Shown: piece after piece, positions 6,341-17,000 of the stretch
Position numbering within the stretch: the first letter of the stretch is position 1
Layout of the letters: every line of letters begins with the position of its first letter
Assembly: GCF_000373185.1 (NCBI RefSeq)
Contig: NZ_KB890631.1
Coordinates: forward strand, 1 to 64,000
Length of the DNA: 64,000 bases
Direction of reading: 5' to 3'
Source: Segatella paludivivens DSM 17968 = JCM 13650
GTDB lineage: Bacteria > Bacteroidota > Bacteroidia > Bacteroidales > Bacteroidaceae
Translations under genes and position numbers: made by a program
Notes under the pieces: generated by a model
Databases searched by the model: none
The model's input: only the letters and a program-made list of their open reading frames with translations
What the model was told of the DNA's origin: nothing

Positions 6341-9300
6341 ATGAGTAATTTGAAACTAAAGTTATGCTTATTTATAGCCTTGTTTATAAGCATGCCAATT
6401 GCGCTGGTTGCGCAGACCATGAAAATTTCAGGTGTGGTTTCTGATGATCAAGATGTGATTATTGGTGCTACAGTGAGAGTGAAAGGTCAACAAGGAGGAA
6501 CAGTAACTGATATTGATGGAAAATATACAATATCTTTACCATCGAATGCAAAACAAATCGTAGTTTCATACGTAGGTTATGAAACACGTACAATTCCTGT
6601 TAATGGACGTTCTAAAATTGATGTGAAGCTAACAAGTTCCAACCAAATGTTGGATGAAGTAGTCTCTATCGGTTATGCTAAAGTAAAGCGTAAAGATTTG
6701 ACCGGTGCTACATCTTCTGTTGATGGAAAGGAACTGGCAAATGTGCCAGTAGCTTCTGCTGCTCAGGCTTTGCAAGGTAAAGTGTCTGGTGTGAATATCA
6801 TTTCAAAGAGTGGTGCGCCAGGTTCTGGTACAACAATCACGGTTCGTGGTGGTATGTCTCTTACTCAAGGTTCTACACCTCTATATATAGTAGATGGTTT
6901 TGAAATGAGTAATGCTCTTGAAAATATAGATATCAATGATATTGAGAGTATTGACGTTTTGAAAGATGCGTCTTCTACAGCCATTTATGGTGCTAGAGGT
7001 TCTAATGGTATCATTCTTATTACAACAAAATCAGGTAAGAAAGGTAAGACACAAGTTTCATACAATACTTATTTCGCTTTTGACCGCTTGTCTAAGAAAT
7101 TAGACATGATGAACAATGCCGAGAATTTTGTGAAGTATCAGTATGAAATGGCTACTTTACAGGGTAAATCTTCGGCATGGAGCAATGTATTTGATAATGC
7201 TAAAGCTACAGACGAGGCAGACTTCTATGCAGGCGCTTACGGACGTATAGCTGATAATTATGCTAATTCTTACGGTGTTGATTGGCAAAATGAAGTGTTT
7301 GGCGGAAGTGCAATGAAACAAAATCATAACGTCAATATACAAACTGGTTCTGAAAAGACTCAGGTAATGTTGAGTTATAACTATTTTGATCAAGACGGTC
7401 TTTTAGCAAACCACAATGATAAGAAAAACTCTTTCAGAGCTAAGATTAATTCAGAATTATGGAAAGGTGTAAGACTTGATGTAAATGCTATGTTTACAGG
7501 ACGTAGTGTTTATGGTGGTGGTGCTTATTCTGGCATGAAAAATGTGTTGTTGCAACCTATCAATGGTGGTACAATGTTTACAGAAAATGAATTGATTAAT
7601 ACTCAGACATACTTAGACTTGTCAAGTTTGGATTCAAGTTTCGATACTGCCAATCCTTTGGTTCAGAATCTTGCGTCAACAAGTAAGAAAAACTCTCGTT
7701 TGTTCACTGTTAACGGTGGTTTAGAGTTTGATTTCCTCAAGCACTTCACGTGGCGTACTGCAGGTAGTTATACTTGGTCTAATTCGAAGTCAACATCATT
7801 TTCAGATGAAAATTCGACAGCTTATCTGACGGATCCTGTTAATACAGGTATCAACGGAAGTATCGGTAACGCAGAAAGTTATCTTTGGCAGATTACCAAT
7901 ACATTAAACTACAACCAGACATTTGCTAAAATACATAAAGTAAGTGCTTTGCTAGGTCATGAGGTTACCTATTCAGAGTCAGAGAGTAATGATATTACCT
8001 TAAACCAATTTCCTATTCCTAATCATGGACTAGACGATATATCAGTGGCAAATGTCAAGGATAAGTCTTCTGGCCATTCACACAGTGGGATGGTTTCAAT
8101 GTTTGGTCGTCTTAATTATACGTATGATGAACGTTACTTATTAACAGCATCATTACGTGCCGATGGCTCTTCAAAATTTGCTCGTGGTCATCAGTGGGGA
8201 TATTTTCCTTCAGTAGCTGCGGCATGGCGTATTACAGAAGAGAAATTTTTCAAAAACAGTTTACTTGCTAATACGGTCAATAACTTGAAACTTCGTGTTG
8301 GTTATGGTGAAACTGGTAATAATGATATTTCAGATTATCTATATCGTACAAATGTTGCATTGTCTATTTACCCAATGAACAACAGTATTACTAATCCTTC
8401 ATACGTTTTAAGTGAAACTCTTGGAAATAATAATCTGAAATGGGAAACATTAGCTTCTACCAATATTGGTCTTGATGTGTCTTTATTTAATAGTCGTGTT
8501 AACTTGACGGCAGAATGGTATAATAATCAAGCCAACAATTTATTGATGAAGTGTATCATACCAAGCAGTACTGGTTATAAGAATCAATATCAGAATGTCG
8601 GTAAGATGCGTAACAGAGGTTGGGAGTTCACTCTTAATACGACAAATATAGAGGGTAAGAACTTCAGATGGACATCTGATCTCAACTTATCTTTCAATAA
8701 ATCAAAGGTCGTGTCTTTGGAGAATGGGATAGATACAAAAACATTCAGTGTAGGTGGTGACCGTAGTGGTTCTGTAAGTTATTATGCCACAGTGGGGCAA
8801 CCTCTTGGTGATATGTATGGATATAAATATGAAGGTATTTATACAACAGCAGACTTTAATGAGGTAAATGGTAAGTTTGTTTTGAAAGATGGTGTTGTCG
8901 CACCCGTAAATTCAGGTAAGGTGCAGACTGTTCAACCAGGTGATATAAAGTTTGCAGCTGATAATGAAGATGGAACTCAGTTTACTCGTAAGATGGTAAA
9001 GATTGGTAATGGTACTCCTGATTGCACAGGTGGTTTCAATAACACGGTAACATATAAAGGATTTGATTTAACTTTATTCATGAAATTCTCAATAGGTAAT
9101 GATATATATAATGCTACAAAGCACAGTATGAGTCCTTATGCAATGTTCCAAAATGTGCCATCGGAGTTTGGTGATAATTATTATCGTATGATAGATCCTC
9201 TTACTGGTCAAGCTGCTACAACACTAGCTCGTTTGCAGGAACTCAACCCAAATGAATCTTCAAGATTGTGGAGTACAAGTAAGGTTAATTCAAACTATAT

Positions 9301-9577
9301 CACTTATCCATCATCCTATTATGTAGAAGATGGTTCTTATCTCAAGATAGGACAGGTTACATTAGGATATTCTTTACCTAAAGCACTATTGAGTAAAATA
9401 AGCATCGCTAGCGCACGTGTGTATTTCACAGTGTATAACCTCGCTACCATAACAGGATATAGCGGATATGATCCTGAAGTTTCGGCAGCAAATAATGTGG
9501 TTTGTACTCCTGGTTACGACAGTTCTACCTATCCACACTCTAGAAGTTTTGTTTTAGGAATGAATCTTACATTCTAA
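6341..9577 (+). CDS. SusC-like TonB-dependent outer-membrane glycan transporter (locus 1)
   Basis: The ATG at 6341 gives 1078 residues with a signal peptide ending IALVAQ. Then come a carboxypeptidase D-like regulatory domain (ISGVVSDD...GYET), a TonB plug domain (GSTPLYIVDG; VLKDASSTAIYGARGSNG) and a 22-strand-type barrel ending in the aromatic C-terminus of outer-membrane proteins. It imports oligosaccharides caught by the SusD partner 28 bases downstream. An upstream in-frame start at 6233 is rejected because the promoter lies within it. The adjacent GH28 and six-hairpin enzymes suggest a pectic or other plant-cell-wall glycan. Confidence 0.95.
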   Translation: MSNLKLKLCLFIALFISMPIALVAQTMKISGVVSDDQDVIIGATVRVKGQQGGTVTDIDGKYTISLPSNAKQIVVSYVGYETRTIPVNGRSKIDVKLTSSNQMLDEVVSIGYAKVKRKDLTGATSSVDGKELANVPVASAAQALQGKVSGVNIISKSGAPGSGTTITVRGGMSLTQGSTPLYIVDGFEMSNALENIDINDIESIDVLKDASSTAIYGARGSNGIILITTKSGKKGKTQVSYNTYFAFDRLSKKLDMMNNAENFVKYQYEMATLQGKSSAWSNVFDNAKATDEADFYAGAYGRIADNYANSYGVDWQNEVFGGSAMKQNHNVNIQTGSEKTQVMLSYNYFDQDGLLANHNDKKNSFRAKINSELWKGVRLDVNAMFTGRSVYGGGAYSGMKNVLLQPINGGTMFTENELINTQTYLDLSSLDSSFDTANPLVQNLASTSKKNSRLFTVNGGLEFDFLKHFTWRTAGSYTWSNSKSTSFSDENSTAYLTDPVNTGINGSIGNAESYLWQITNTLNYNQTFAKIHKVSALLGHEVTYSESESNDITLNQFPIPNHGLDDISVANVKDKSSGHSHSGMVSMFGRLNYTYDERYLLTASLRADGSSKFARGHQWGYFPSVAAAWRITEEKFFKNSLLANTVNNLKLRVGYGETGNNDISDYLYRTNVALSIYPMNNSITNPSYVLSETLGNNNLKWETLASTNIGLDVSLFNSRVNLTAEWYNNQANNLLMKCIIPSSTGYKNQYQNVGKMRNRGWEFTLNTTNIEGKNFRWTSDLNLSFNKSKVVSLENGIDTKTFSVGGDRSGSVSYYATVGQPLGDMYGYKYEGIYTTADFNEVNGKFVLKDGVVAPVNSGKVQTVQPGDIKFAADNEDGTQFTRKMVKIGNGTPDCTGGFNNTVTYKGFDLTLFMKFSIGNDIYNATKHSMSPYAMFQNVPSEFGDNYYRMIDPLTGQAATTLARLQELNPNESSRLWSTSKVNSNYITYPSSYYVEDGSYLKIGQVTLGYSLPKALLSKISIASARVYFTVYNLATITGYSGYDPEVSAANNVVCTPGYDSSTYPHSRSFVLGMNLTF

Positions 9578-9605
9578 ATAAGTATTTTATAATAAAAGAG
9601 TAATC

Positions 9606-11648
9606 ATGAAAAAATATAAATTCATAATAACCGCAGCATTGATGACAAGCTTAGTGTCTTGTCAGGATTGGCTTTCAATGGATCCATATACATCAGATGA
9701 TACGCAGACTGTGTTTGAAAGCGAGACAAAAGCTGAAATCTTTGTTGAAGGATGCTATCGTGGTCTGATTAATTCCGATTTTTATTATCAGATGGGTGAG
9801 GGTGATTGTGTTACTCATGCATCAGAAGATGGTGGTACAAACAACTCTAAATACAATATCTGTAATTATTTGTATGATGCAACGACTCCGATAACTCTAA
9901 CAGGAGTATATAATGAGCAGTATGGTACAATAGAGCAGGCTAATATCGCAATCAAGCAACTCAATAATATGCCTGAGACAAAGAAGCGTAACCAATTACT
10001 GGGTGAAGCACTTTCAATCAGAGCTTTTAGTTATTTGAATCTTATCAGAATCTATGGAGATGTTCCAGCTCGTTGGGTTCCGATGGAAGACATTACAGAT
10101 AAGAATGAGGCATTGTATCCAAAGCGTGTGTCACGTGATACAATCTATGATCATATTGTTGGAGATCTGCAGAAAGCTGTAGATTACATTCCTTGGTATG
10201 CAGAATGTGGCTATCCTACTCCGGAACGTATTTCTAAACAGGCTGCCAATGCTTTGTTGGCAAGAACAGCATTGTATGCAGCTGGATATTCTCTTCGTTG
10301 GAATCTTGAAACAAATGATGAAAGTACATTGAAAGTAGAGCGTCGTCCAGATAATGCTCGTGTACTAGCCTTGTATCAAATTGCTGATAAGGCTTGTAAA
10401 GATGTGATCGATCATGGTGCTAATTCTTTGGTACAAGGTGATGCTACAACTAGTGGATTTCAGAAATTATGGTACAACCATTGTCAGCGTAATTTCTCTA
10501 CAACAAACCCAGAGATGTTGTGGGAATTAGCACAATATGGTGCAACTACAAATTCAGACTTCGGTGTTCTTTGTCATCCAGGTTCACGTGGTGGTGTGTT
10601 CGGTTCTCGTAAAGCGATGCAGTTTAATCTACCTACCTATTATTTGTCTTTTGACAAGAACGATACTCGTAGAGACGTGAGCTGTACTTCTTATAGTATA
10701 TATTTCCTAAATAAAGGTGCTGACACAGATACTTGGATTGATACAGGTACAACATTCTCTAGTATCATGTGTGGTAAGTTCCGTTTGTCTTGGTGCGTAG
10801 AACCAATAGAAGCTGCAAAACGTAATCTTGATATTCCTGTATTACGTTACGCTGACTTGCTTTTGATGTATGCCGAAGCAGAGAACTATTTACATAATGG
10901 TCCTACAACAGAGGGCATTGCAGCATTGAAAAATGTTCGTGACCGTGCTGGTATAGGCGCTATGGCAATACCATCTAATCAGTCAGACTTTGATGATGCG
11001 ATTGCTCAAGAGCGCAAATGGGAATTCAGTAATGAATTTATGCTACGTACTGACCTTATTAGAATGGGACGTTTGGCAAAAGAAATTAAAGCTACCCAAC
11101 AAGCGATGAAAGATTTGTCTGATCGCAAAGGCGATTATGCAAATGTTGCTACATTCCGTTTGTATCAATATCATGTAGATGCACAGGCTTATGGTGATAA
11201 GTTCCTTGCTTTAAAATATGTCGATATTACAGATCCTGCCGAGATTACTATAATTAAAACTGCTCCAGGTAAGCTTGATGCTGCATATCAGGCAAAGCTA
11301 GCTAAAATATTGGCTGCACATGGTGTAACTATACAAGCAGGAGAAATGTGGTATCCTATCAATATGTTTGAAGCATATAACAGTTCGTTCAACGTAAAAT
11401 CACGCAAATCTGTAGGTTTCACGAATGGCGCAAGTAGTATTCAAGTTGGTAGTGTTATCTATACAAAACCGACTGGAAGTGTGGAAAACGGTGGCACATA
11501 CCCTGCTTGGATTGCAACTGCTGATGGTAGCGATGGTATTTATTATGGTTATAGGGAAAATCATTGTGAACTATTGCCGTTTGCAAACAAGTCGGCTGGT
11601 CATCCAATGATTGACAATCCTAATTTGACGCAACTACCAGGTTATTAA
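9606..11648 (+). CDS. SusD-like surface glycan-binding lipoprotein (locus 1)
   Basis: The signal peptide carries a lipobox (SLVSC), so the mature protein is a lipoprotein. An N-terminal SusD-like domain (FVEGCYRGL; GEALSIRAFSYLNLIRIYGDVP) precedes the RagB/SusD region with LRYADLLLMYAEAEN. The C-terminus ends with the typical N-P-x-L-x-Q-x-PGY. At 680 residues it is longer than the usual 500-600. The extra length lies in the last third, between the helical core and the C-terminus. It caps the SusC barrel and binds glycan at the surface. A hairpin follows, which may reduce transcription into the next gene. Confidence 0.95.
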   Translation: MKKYKFIITAALMTSLVSCQDWLSMDPYTSDDTQTVFESETKAEIFVEGCYRGLINSDFYYQMGEGDCVTHASEDGGTNNSKYNICNYLYDATTPITLTGVYNEQYGTIEQANIAIKQLNNMPETKKRNQLLGEALSIRAFSYLNLIRIYGDVPARWVPMEDITDKNEALYPKRVSRDTIYDHIVGDLQKAVDYIPWYAECGYPTPERISKQAANALLARTALYAAGYSLRWNLETNDESTLKVERRPDNARVLALYQIADKACKDVIDHGANSLVQGDATTSGFQKLWYNHCQRNFSTTNPEMLWELAQYGATTNSDFGVLCHPGSRGGVFGSRKAMQFNLPTYYLSFDKNDTRRDVSCTSYSIYFLNKGADTDTWIDTGTTFSSIMCGKFRLSWCVEPIEAAKRNLDIPVLRYADLLLMYAEAENYLHNGPTTEGIAALKNVRDRAGIGAMAIPSNQSDFDDAIAQERKWEFSNEFMLRTDLIRMGRLAKEIKATQQAMKDLSDRKGDYANVATFRLYQYHVDAQAYGDKFLALKYVDITDPAEITIIKTAPGKLDAAYQAKLAKILAAHGVTIQAGEMWYPINMFEAYNSSFNVKSRKSVGFTNGASSIQVGSVIYTKPTGSVENGGTYPAWIATADGSDGIYYGYRENHCELLPFANKSAGHPMIDNPNLTQLPGY

Positions 11649-11663
11649 TAAAAATGAATAAAG

Positions 11664-11692
11664 ATAGGGTCTAGTTATATACTAGACCCTAT
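11664..11692 (+). terminator. Hairpin between SusD and the downstream enzyme
   Basis: Perfect 12-base arms (11664-11675 and 11681-11692) enclose a 5-base loop. The T-run after it is weak, so it may act as a partial terminator or as an mRNA 3'-end stabiliser. Confidence 0.6.
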
Positions 11693-11765
11693 ATATTTGA
11701 GTTTAAATAATAGTTGTGTACATTTCAGTTCTATCCGTCGCATTAAGATCATAAAATAAATTAGT

Positions 11766-13892
11766 ATGGAACTTTTGAATAAATATATGAATAAAAGAAG
11801 CAAAGTCTTTGTTCTATTTTTCTTGATAAGCTGTTCTATTTTTGGTGGGAACTCTAAAATAAATAGATATGCTGTTGTTAGTAGGAATAATCCACATGTT
11901 ACATCTGTAGATTCGTTAAGTTCGTTGTCTGTGGGCAATGGTGGGTTTGCGTTTACAGTTGATGCAACAGGTCTACAGTCTTTTCCTGAGAAATATTCAA
12001 AAGGCATACCTCTGGGAACAATGAGTGACTGGGGATGGCACTCTTTTGACAACCCTAATGGATATAAATTTGAAGAGACTTTGCGTAATTATGATTTAGG
12101 AAGAGGGCGACTAGAACCTTATGCCGTACAGATTAAAGGCGATGCTCGTCAAAAGGGTGCTTGTGACTGGTATCGTGTTAACGCTCACCGTCTGCACCTA
12201 GGTGTTGTAGGATTGGAACTAGGCAATGATGTTAATCAGATAAAGTCAGTAGATGAAACTCTGGATATGTATAGAGGTATCATCAATAGTAAATTTAAAT
12301 ACAAAGGTAAGGCATATCATGTGAGTACAGTATGTGATCCTGTTTCTGACAGAATAGCTTCTAATATAGTTTCAGATGGTAAGATAACCCTGAAATTCAG
12401 ATTCCCATACCCATCAGGTGGTCATAGTGATGATGCTTGTAATTGGACTTCTAATAATTTGCACAGTACGGTGTTAGTGAAAAACTCGGCAAACTGGGCT
12501 ATATTGAAACGTACAATAGGTAAAACTGTTTATTATGTGACAATAACTTGGCAAGGTAATGCTAATTTACGTGAACGGTCTAGAAACTATTATGTACTTG
12601 ATGCTAATGGTAAAGAATTGTCTTTCACATGTTTGTTTTCAGAAAAAGAAACAACACCTTGCTTAAAGACATTTAATCATATAAAAGTAGCAGCAGACAA
12701 GTATTGGCAAGGTTATTGGACTAAAGGTGCTATGGCAGACTTTTCCCAATGCAAGGCAGCACAAGCTAGAGAAATGGAGCGCAGGGTAGTGTTAAGTCAA
12801 TATTTATTGGCTATTCAGGATTGCGGTGATACACCTCCACAAGAAACAGGTCTGACATACAATTCATGGTTTGGTAAGTTCCATTTGGAGATGATACTCT
12901 GGCATCAGGCACAATTTGCCTTGTGGGGACACCCTGAAATGCTAGACCGTTCTTTGTCGTGGTATTTTAAAGTTGAAGATAAAGCACGAGAAATTGCAAG
13001 AAGACAAGGATTTAAAGGCGTGAGGTGGATGAAGATGACAGACCCTAGTGGTGATGAGGCTCCTTCGGATGTCGGGAGTTTCTTGATTTGGCAACAACCT
13101 CATCTTATCTATCTTGCAGAACTGTTGTACCGTGCGAATCATTCCAAGGCGGTATTGAAAAAGTATGCTCGACTTGTAGAGGAAACGGCTGAATTTATGG
13201 CAGACTTTGCACAATATGATTCTGTCGGAAATAGATATGTATTAAGAGGATGCATTGCTGCACAAGAAACGTTACCTGCTTCAACAACAGTGAACCCTCC
13301 TTTTGAATTATCTTATTGGCATTTTGCCTTGCAGATAGCACAAAGTTGGCGTGAACGTTTGGGAAAAGATAGAAATGCACATTGGGATGACATCATATCA
13401 AAGATCTCTCCATTGGCAGATAAAGATGGACTTTATCTAGCGGCAGAAACTCAGCCAGATACATATTCAAATGAAAGAATGTATAGTGATCATCCAGCCG
13501 TACTTGGGGCTGTAGGTGTTTTACCGTTTAACAGCCATCAGGTGGATATTGCTAAGATGAAGAAAACAGAACAGTGGATTTGGAAAAACTGGAAATGGGA
13601 TACCACTTGGGGGTGGGATTATCCAATGATGGCAATGTGCGCCGCACGTATGGGAGAACCTGACAAGGCTGTGAGTGCATTGCTTATGAATCAGCAGAAA
13701 AACACTTATCTTGTGAGTGGACATAATTATCAGGATGATCGTCTAAGACTTTATCTTCCGGGTAATGGAGGCTTGTTGATGTCTGTGGCAATGATGTGTG
13801 CAGGATGGGATGGCAGTACGACTACAAATGTCGGTTTCCCTGATAATGGAAATTGGAATGTGAAATGGGAAGGATTAAAACCACTACCATAA
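11766..13892 (+). CDS. Six-hairpin glycosidase-like protein (GH65-like), locus 1
   Basis: This 708-residue protein starts with a signal peptide that includes a lipobox-like LISC. A second ATG at 11787 would give a tighter signal. An N-terminal beta-sandwich-like half (SLSVGNGGFAFTVDATG; GTMSDWGWHSF) precedes an (alpha/alpha)6-type half with WFGKFHLEMILWHQAQFALWG, DPSGDEAPSDVG, ETLPASTTVNPPFELSYW and TWGWDYPMMAMCAA. This is the layout of GH65 and related families, often found in Bacteroidota polysaccharide loci. The exact substrate is not known to me. It follows SusD by 117 bases including a hairpin and is closed by a strong terminator. Confidence 0.7.
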   Translation: MELLNKYMNKRSKVFVLFFLISCSIFGGNSKINRYAVVSRNNPHVTSVDSLSSLSVGNGGFAFTVDATGLQSFPEKYSKGIPLGTMSDWGWHSFDNPNGYKFEETLRNYDLGRGRLEPYAVQIKGDARQKGACDWYRVNAHRLHLGVVGLELGNDVNQIKSVDETLDMYRGIINSKFKYKGKAYHVSTVCDPVSDRIASNIVSDGKITLKFRFPYPSGGHSDDACNWTSNNLHSTVLVKNSANWAILKRTIGKTVYYVTITWQGNANLRERSRNYYVLDANGKELSFTCLFSEKETTPCLKTFNHIKVAADKYWQGYWTKGAMADFSQCKAAQAREMERRVVLSQYLLAIQDCGDTPPQETGLTYNSWFGKFHLEMILWHQAQFALWGHPEMLDRSLSWYFKVEDKAREIARRQGFKGVRWMKMTDPSGDEAPSDVGSFLIWQQPHLIYLAELLYRANHSKAVLKKYARLVEETAEFMADFAQYDSVGNRYVLRGCIAAQETLPASTTVNPPFELSYWHFALQIAQSWRERLGKDRNAHWDDIISKISPLADKDGLYLAAETQPDTYSNERMYSDHPAVLGAVGVLPFNSHQVDIAKMKKTEQWIWKNWKWDTTWGWDYPMMAMCAARMGEPDKAVSALLMNQQKNTYLVSGHNYQDDRLRLYLPGNGGLLMSVAMMCAGWDGSTTTNVGFPDNGNWNVKWEGLKPLP

Positions 13893-13907
13893 ATCAATAT
13901 TTTATAT

Positions 13908-13940
13908 CGGAGTTTGAATTGTTTTCAAACTCCGGTTTAT
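13908..13940 (+). terminator. Intrinsic terminator after locus 1 enzyme
   Basis: Arms of 11 bases (13908-13918 and 13924-13934) with a 5-base loop are followed by a T-rich tract. Confidence 0.8.
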
Positions 13941-13957
13941 TATTATATGTGTCAAAT

Positions 13958-13988
13958 TTTGTTAATCCGTTTTCTTTAGTTATATTTG
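13958..13988 (+). promoter_or_regulatory. Promoter of the hybrid two-component regulator
   Basis: TTTG at 13958-13961, a 19-base spacer and TATATTTG at 13981-13988 give an almost ideal Bacteroidota sigma-ABfr promoter. The start codon lies 19 bases after the -7 element. Confidence 0.85.
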
Positions 13989-14007
13989 CAAAGCATTTCA
14001 TAATACT

Positions 14008-17000
14008 ATGAATAGGATTAAATTAATTATATTTTGTGTTTCTACAATATGCCTTCTTGGTTGTCGTAACAACTCAAGACAGGCAAGTCACCATGTTGAA
14101 GAGTCTCTTGATTCTACAGCTGTTGATACCGTGTCTTTGCCGATACAGGTAAAAGCTAAACATCTTACAATTCAAGACGGATTACCCTCTATAACAATAA
14201 ACTCTTTGTGTCAGGATAAAAAGGGATTTATTTGGTTTGGTACACGTTATGGACTTGCTCGTTATGACGGTAATAAAATAAAAGTGTATCGTCATAATAA
14301 TAGTCCAATGTCTATTGATGACAGTAGAATCAAAAAGACAATAGAAGATGCCGCAAATAATAAAATGTGGCTTTACACTGTTTCTGAAACATTTGAATGC
14401 CTTGATTTAAAAACAGGTACCCAATCTGATTATATGTCTGGTGAAAAGAAGCCACATTTTACTAATTCCAAATTTGTAAATGCTGGTGAAATATGGATGT
14501 ATGGGAAGAAAAATGGAGCAATGAGAGTATGCCTATTGAATGGCAAATTCTATATTGAGAGATTTGGGAAGGATAATATTGGAAGTGATGAGATAGAGAT
14601 GTTTGATACGGTCAGTAAAAATAAGATACTGATATGCACTCCTACAAGACTTTATATATATGGTAAAAAGAAACTGATTTGTGCTAATAAAGGTAATAAA
14701 TTTGTTAAGACCAGATATGTTGGTGGTAGACAGATGCTTGTAACGGATAAAGGCAAACTATACGAACTTAAAGGAAATAAGACACAAGTGTGTCTGAAAA
14801 TAGCTTTTGATAAAGGAGAGCATTTCGTGGATGATGTCGTATGGAATGGGAAATGGATGATATTTACTAATCTAGGTTGCCACTCTGTAGATATAAAGAA
14901 AAGTAAGGTTGAACGTTGCTCCGGTGAATGGGATATAGCCAATGGTAAAATCGTGAAAGACAATAGAGGAAGAAAATGGATTTATAATAAAACAGGTGAG
15001 CTAAGGCTGATTACAGAAAAAGGTTTGATAAGTCTTAATCTGTTGCCTTCTGGCGAGACAAATTATATTGATTATGAGAGATACCATATTGTGGAGGATA
15101 ATCATGGACTTATATGGATTTCAACTTATGGTAACGGACTCTTCGTATTTAGCCATGATCTTAAACGCCAACAGCATTTCATGGCTGATGGGAAAACGGA
15201 TTCTCCGATAAAATCCAATCATTTGTTGGATATGATTGCTGATAGGAATGATGGGATATGGATTAGTACAGAATTTGGTGGAGTGGCACATATTCAGGTC
15301 CTTGAAAAGAACACAGAACGTGTATTCCCAGATAATAAGAGGCGGATGGATTTCTCTAATACCGTGAGAATGATTTCTAAATCAAAAAATGGTGATATCT
15401 TAGTTGCGACAAGGGCTGGCTGGCTGTATAGATACAGTTCGGATATGAAGCAGATGAAAGGTAAAAGTCATTATGATTCAAACGTATATGCCATAAAAGA
15501 GGCTCGTGACGGACAGACTTGGATTGGTACTCGTGGAAAAGGAATCTATGGTGTAGATGGATTGGATTTCGGCAACCATAATGTGTTCTGTATGGCAGAA
15601 GACAATAAAAACAGAATGTGGGTAGGTACATACGGTGATGGATTAAGTGCAGTGATGAGACGAGGTCAGAATTATCTCATAAAAAAGATGTTTCTTGATA
15701 GCGTGGGCACAAATGAGGTTCGTTGTATTATAAAAGATCGTAATGGCTGGATTTGGGTAGGGACAACTGGCGGATTGTTGGTCTTTAATCCTGATAAGTT
15801 TATTTTTGACAAGAATGCCTATATCCAGTATCTGACAGGCAAAGAAATACATGATATCTTTGTTGATAGTAAAAATAGAATATGGCTTGCAATTCCCGAA
15901 GAAGGAGTATGTGTAACAACGAGTAAAAATGGTTATAATAGGCTGAAATTCAAGTACTATAACCGTTTAAATGGGCTTGTGAATGATATGACGCAATGTG
16001 TTGTTGAGGATAGAAAAGGTGATTATTGGATATCTACCCAACAAGGAGTTTCGTGTTTTAATTTGCGTAGAAAGACTTTTGAAAACTATAGTCTTGATTC
16101 TAGCCCAATGGGGAATATGTATAACGAAAACGCTGCCATCTGTTTAGATGATGGACGAATATTGCTGGGAGGATATTATGGTCTGACGATCATACAACCA
16201 GGGAAATTGCGCCATGCAAAAGACAATGTGAATGTAGTATTTACATCGGAACCTTATTCGGACATGATGACTTTGGATTATAGTGATAATTCTCCTGTAA
16301 TAGATTTCTCCACATTGGATTATTCTGATGTGAAAAATGTTAAGTATACGTATTGGCTTGAGGGATATGATAAAACATGGAGTGGAGCCTCACCAATATC
16401 TTGGGCAGCTTATAAAAATCTTCCTTCTGGTAAATATATACTTCACGCTAAAGCTTGTAATGCCGATGGTGTTTGGGGAAGCGAAAGCGTACTCACTATA
16501 ATGGTAAATCCGCCTATGTATTTATCTTTCTGGGCGATATTATTATACATTGTTATTGCTGTGGTAGTAATGTATTTAATCGTGAGAAATGTGCGTGAAA
16601 AGAATGAGCTGCGTAGCAAAGTTAAATTTGAACAGGAGTTGACTAAATATAAGTTGTTGTTTTTTACAAATATCGCTCACGAGTTTCGTACTCCTCTTAC
16701 TCTTATCGAAGGGTCATTGGAAAAGGAGACAAGAATAGTGAAAGCTAACAATTGGCATGGAGAGCTGGACAAGTCAATACGCACAATGAACAAGAGTGTC
16801 AAACGCATGCTAAGGTTGATAGATCAACTGCTGGAATTCAGAAAGATGCAGGCTGGGAAATTGGCGTTGGCTCTTCAACAGAGTGATGTTGTTTATTTTG
16901 TGAAGAATTTGTTCTTGACATTTGAAGATGCTGCCGATTCTAAAAAAATAGATTATAAATTCACATCATCAGAGAATACTCATGTGATGTTTTTTGATAA